A DNA stretch of 64,000 bases, from the NCBI RefSeq assembly GCF_050948175.1, contig NW_027490396.1:62001-126000 (forward strand). The letters run 5' to 3'. Both the position numbers and the translations under genes were made by a program. The notes under the pieces are model-generated. The model ran no database searches. It was given only the letters and a program-made list of their open reading frames with translations, and was not told the DNA's origin. The stretch comes from Xylocopa sonorina (Eukaryota; Arthropoda; Insecta; Hymenoptera; Apidae). Positions within the stretch are counted from its first letter, which is position 1. Every line of letters begins with the position of its first letter. Positions 63,644-64,000 of this stretch are shown one piece after another.

Positions 63644-64000
63644 GAGGCAGACTTGTTCCTTATCATCGTCAAGGAGATGGATTTTCACTCCCCCCTTTTT
63701 GAATTTTTTAAATTATTGTTTGGAATTTTTGCCGCTTCTGTATCTCTATGACCGCATTGTGGATTCAACTTATGTACGATCTTTTTGGTCTTCATCTTTT
63801 ATTACATGTAATATTATATATGTGATGCACGTTTGTTATGTAATGCTCCGATTTGTAAGCCTCAGATACTTTTATTCTTTGGTAAAGCAACTTATTCGAT
63901 TAATATATATTTATTAGACATAGATATAAACAATTAGAAAAATGTTATTAAAACGCTATTAAAAATGTTGTTGCAATCATATATTTAAGGTCTGAAGATG
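63644..64000. other. AT-rich flank, nothing recognised
   Basis: No satellite, RNA gene or coding region was recognised. A 91-codon open frame beginning inside the preceding element's end (63,642-63,917) is rich in aromatic and aliphatic residues encoded by T-rich DNA and is most likely chance. Confidence 0.6.

Noticed and set aside
63642..63917. 91-codon open frame near the right edge
   Set aside because: It starts at the very end of the inverted-end element and runs through T-rich DNA. There is no recognisable product.

Overview
The window is almost entirely one satellite DNA array with a non-coding flank at its right end. From base 1 to about 60,330 the sequence is a head-to-tail tandem repeat of a 174-bp monomer. 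There are roughly 345 copies, all in the same orientation, with no inversion and no transposon insertion that I could see. This is eukaryotic heterochromatin, most likely centromeric or pericentromeric. The organism cannot be fixed from the sequence. An AT-rich flank, a CT-rich LTR and a ~170-bp satellite would suit an insect, possibly a hymenopteran, but that is a weak inference. The array runs off the left edge of the window.

Layout. (1) 1-55,841: homogeneous core of about 321 monomers, organised in nested higher-order repeats (HORs) and segmental tandem duplications with periods of 522, 1,042, 1,212, 1,392, 1,566, 1,740, 1,914, 2,436 and 5,220 bp, nearly all multiples of 174. Several unequal-exchange junctions and phase-shifting indels are directly visible. 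(2) 55,842-59,665: a diverged edge subfamily of about 22 monomers, arranged mostly as an alternating A/B dimer of 348 bp. (3) 59,666-60,330: about four strongly decayed monomers. (4) 60,331-61,210: unique AT-rich DNA. (5) 61,215-62,590: a probable solo LTR of 1,376 bp with TGTGACG/CGTCACA ends and a GTAC target-site duplication. (6) 62,644-63,643: a probable non-autonomous DNA transposon with long diverged inverted ends. (7) 63,644-64,000: AT-rich DNA with nothing recognised.

No genuine protein-coding gene or RNA gene is supported. Because 174 is 58 codons, one minus-strand frame stays open across many monomers. It gives arginine/lysine-rich pseudo-ORFs of 58-residue repeats, the longest being 561 residues at 2,063-3,748. 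I treat these as a by-product of the period.

The main points of interest are the dyad symmetries in each monomer (GCGATATCGC, TTCCTTGCAAGGAA, CTACG-TAT-CGTAG), the mosaic HOR history, and the complete gradient from homogenised core to decayed edge to unique DNA in one contig. All period values were obtained by reading coordinates of shared variants by eye. A self dot-plot would be the decisive check.
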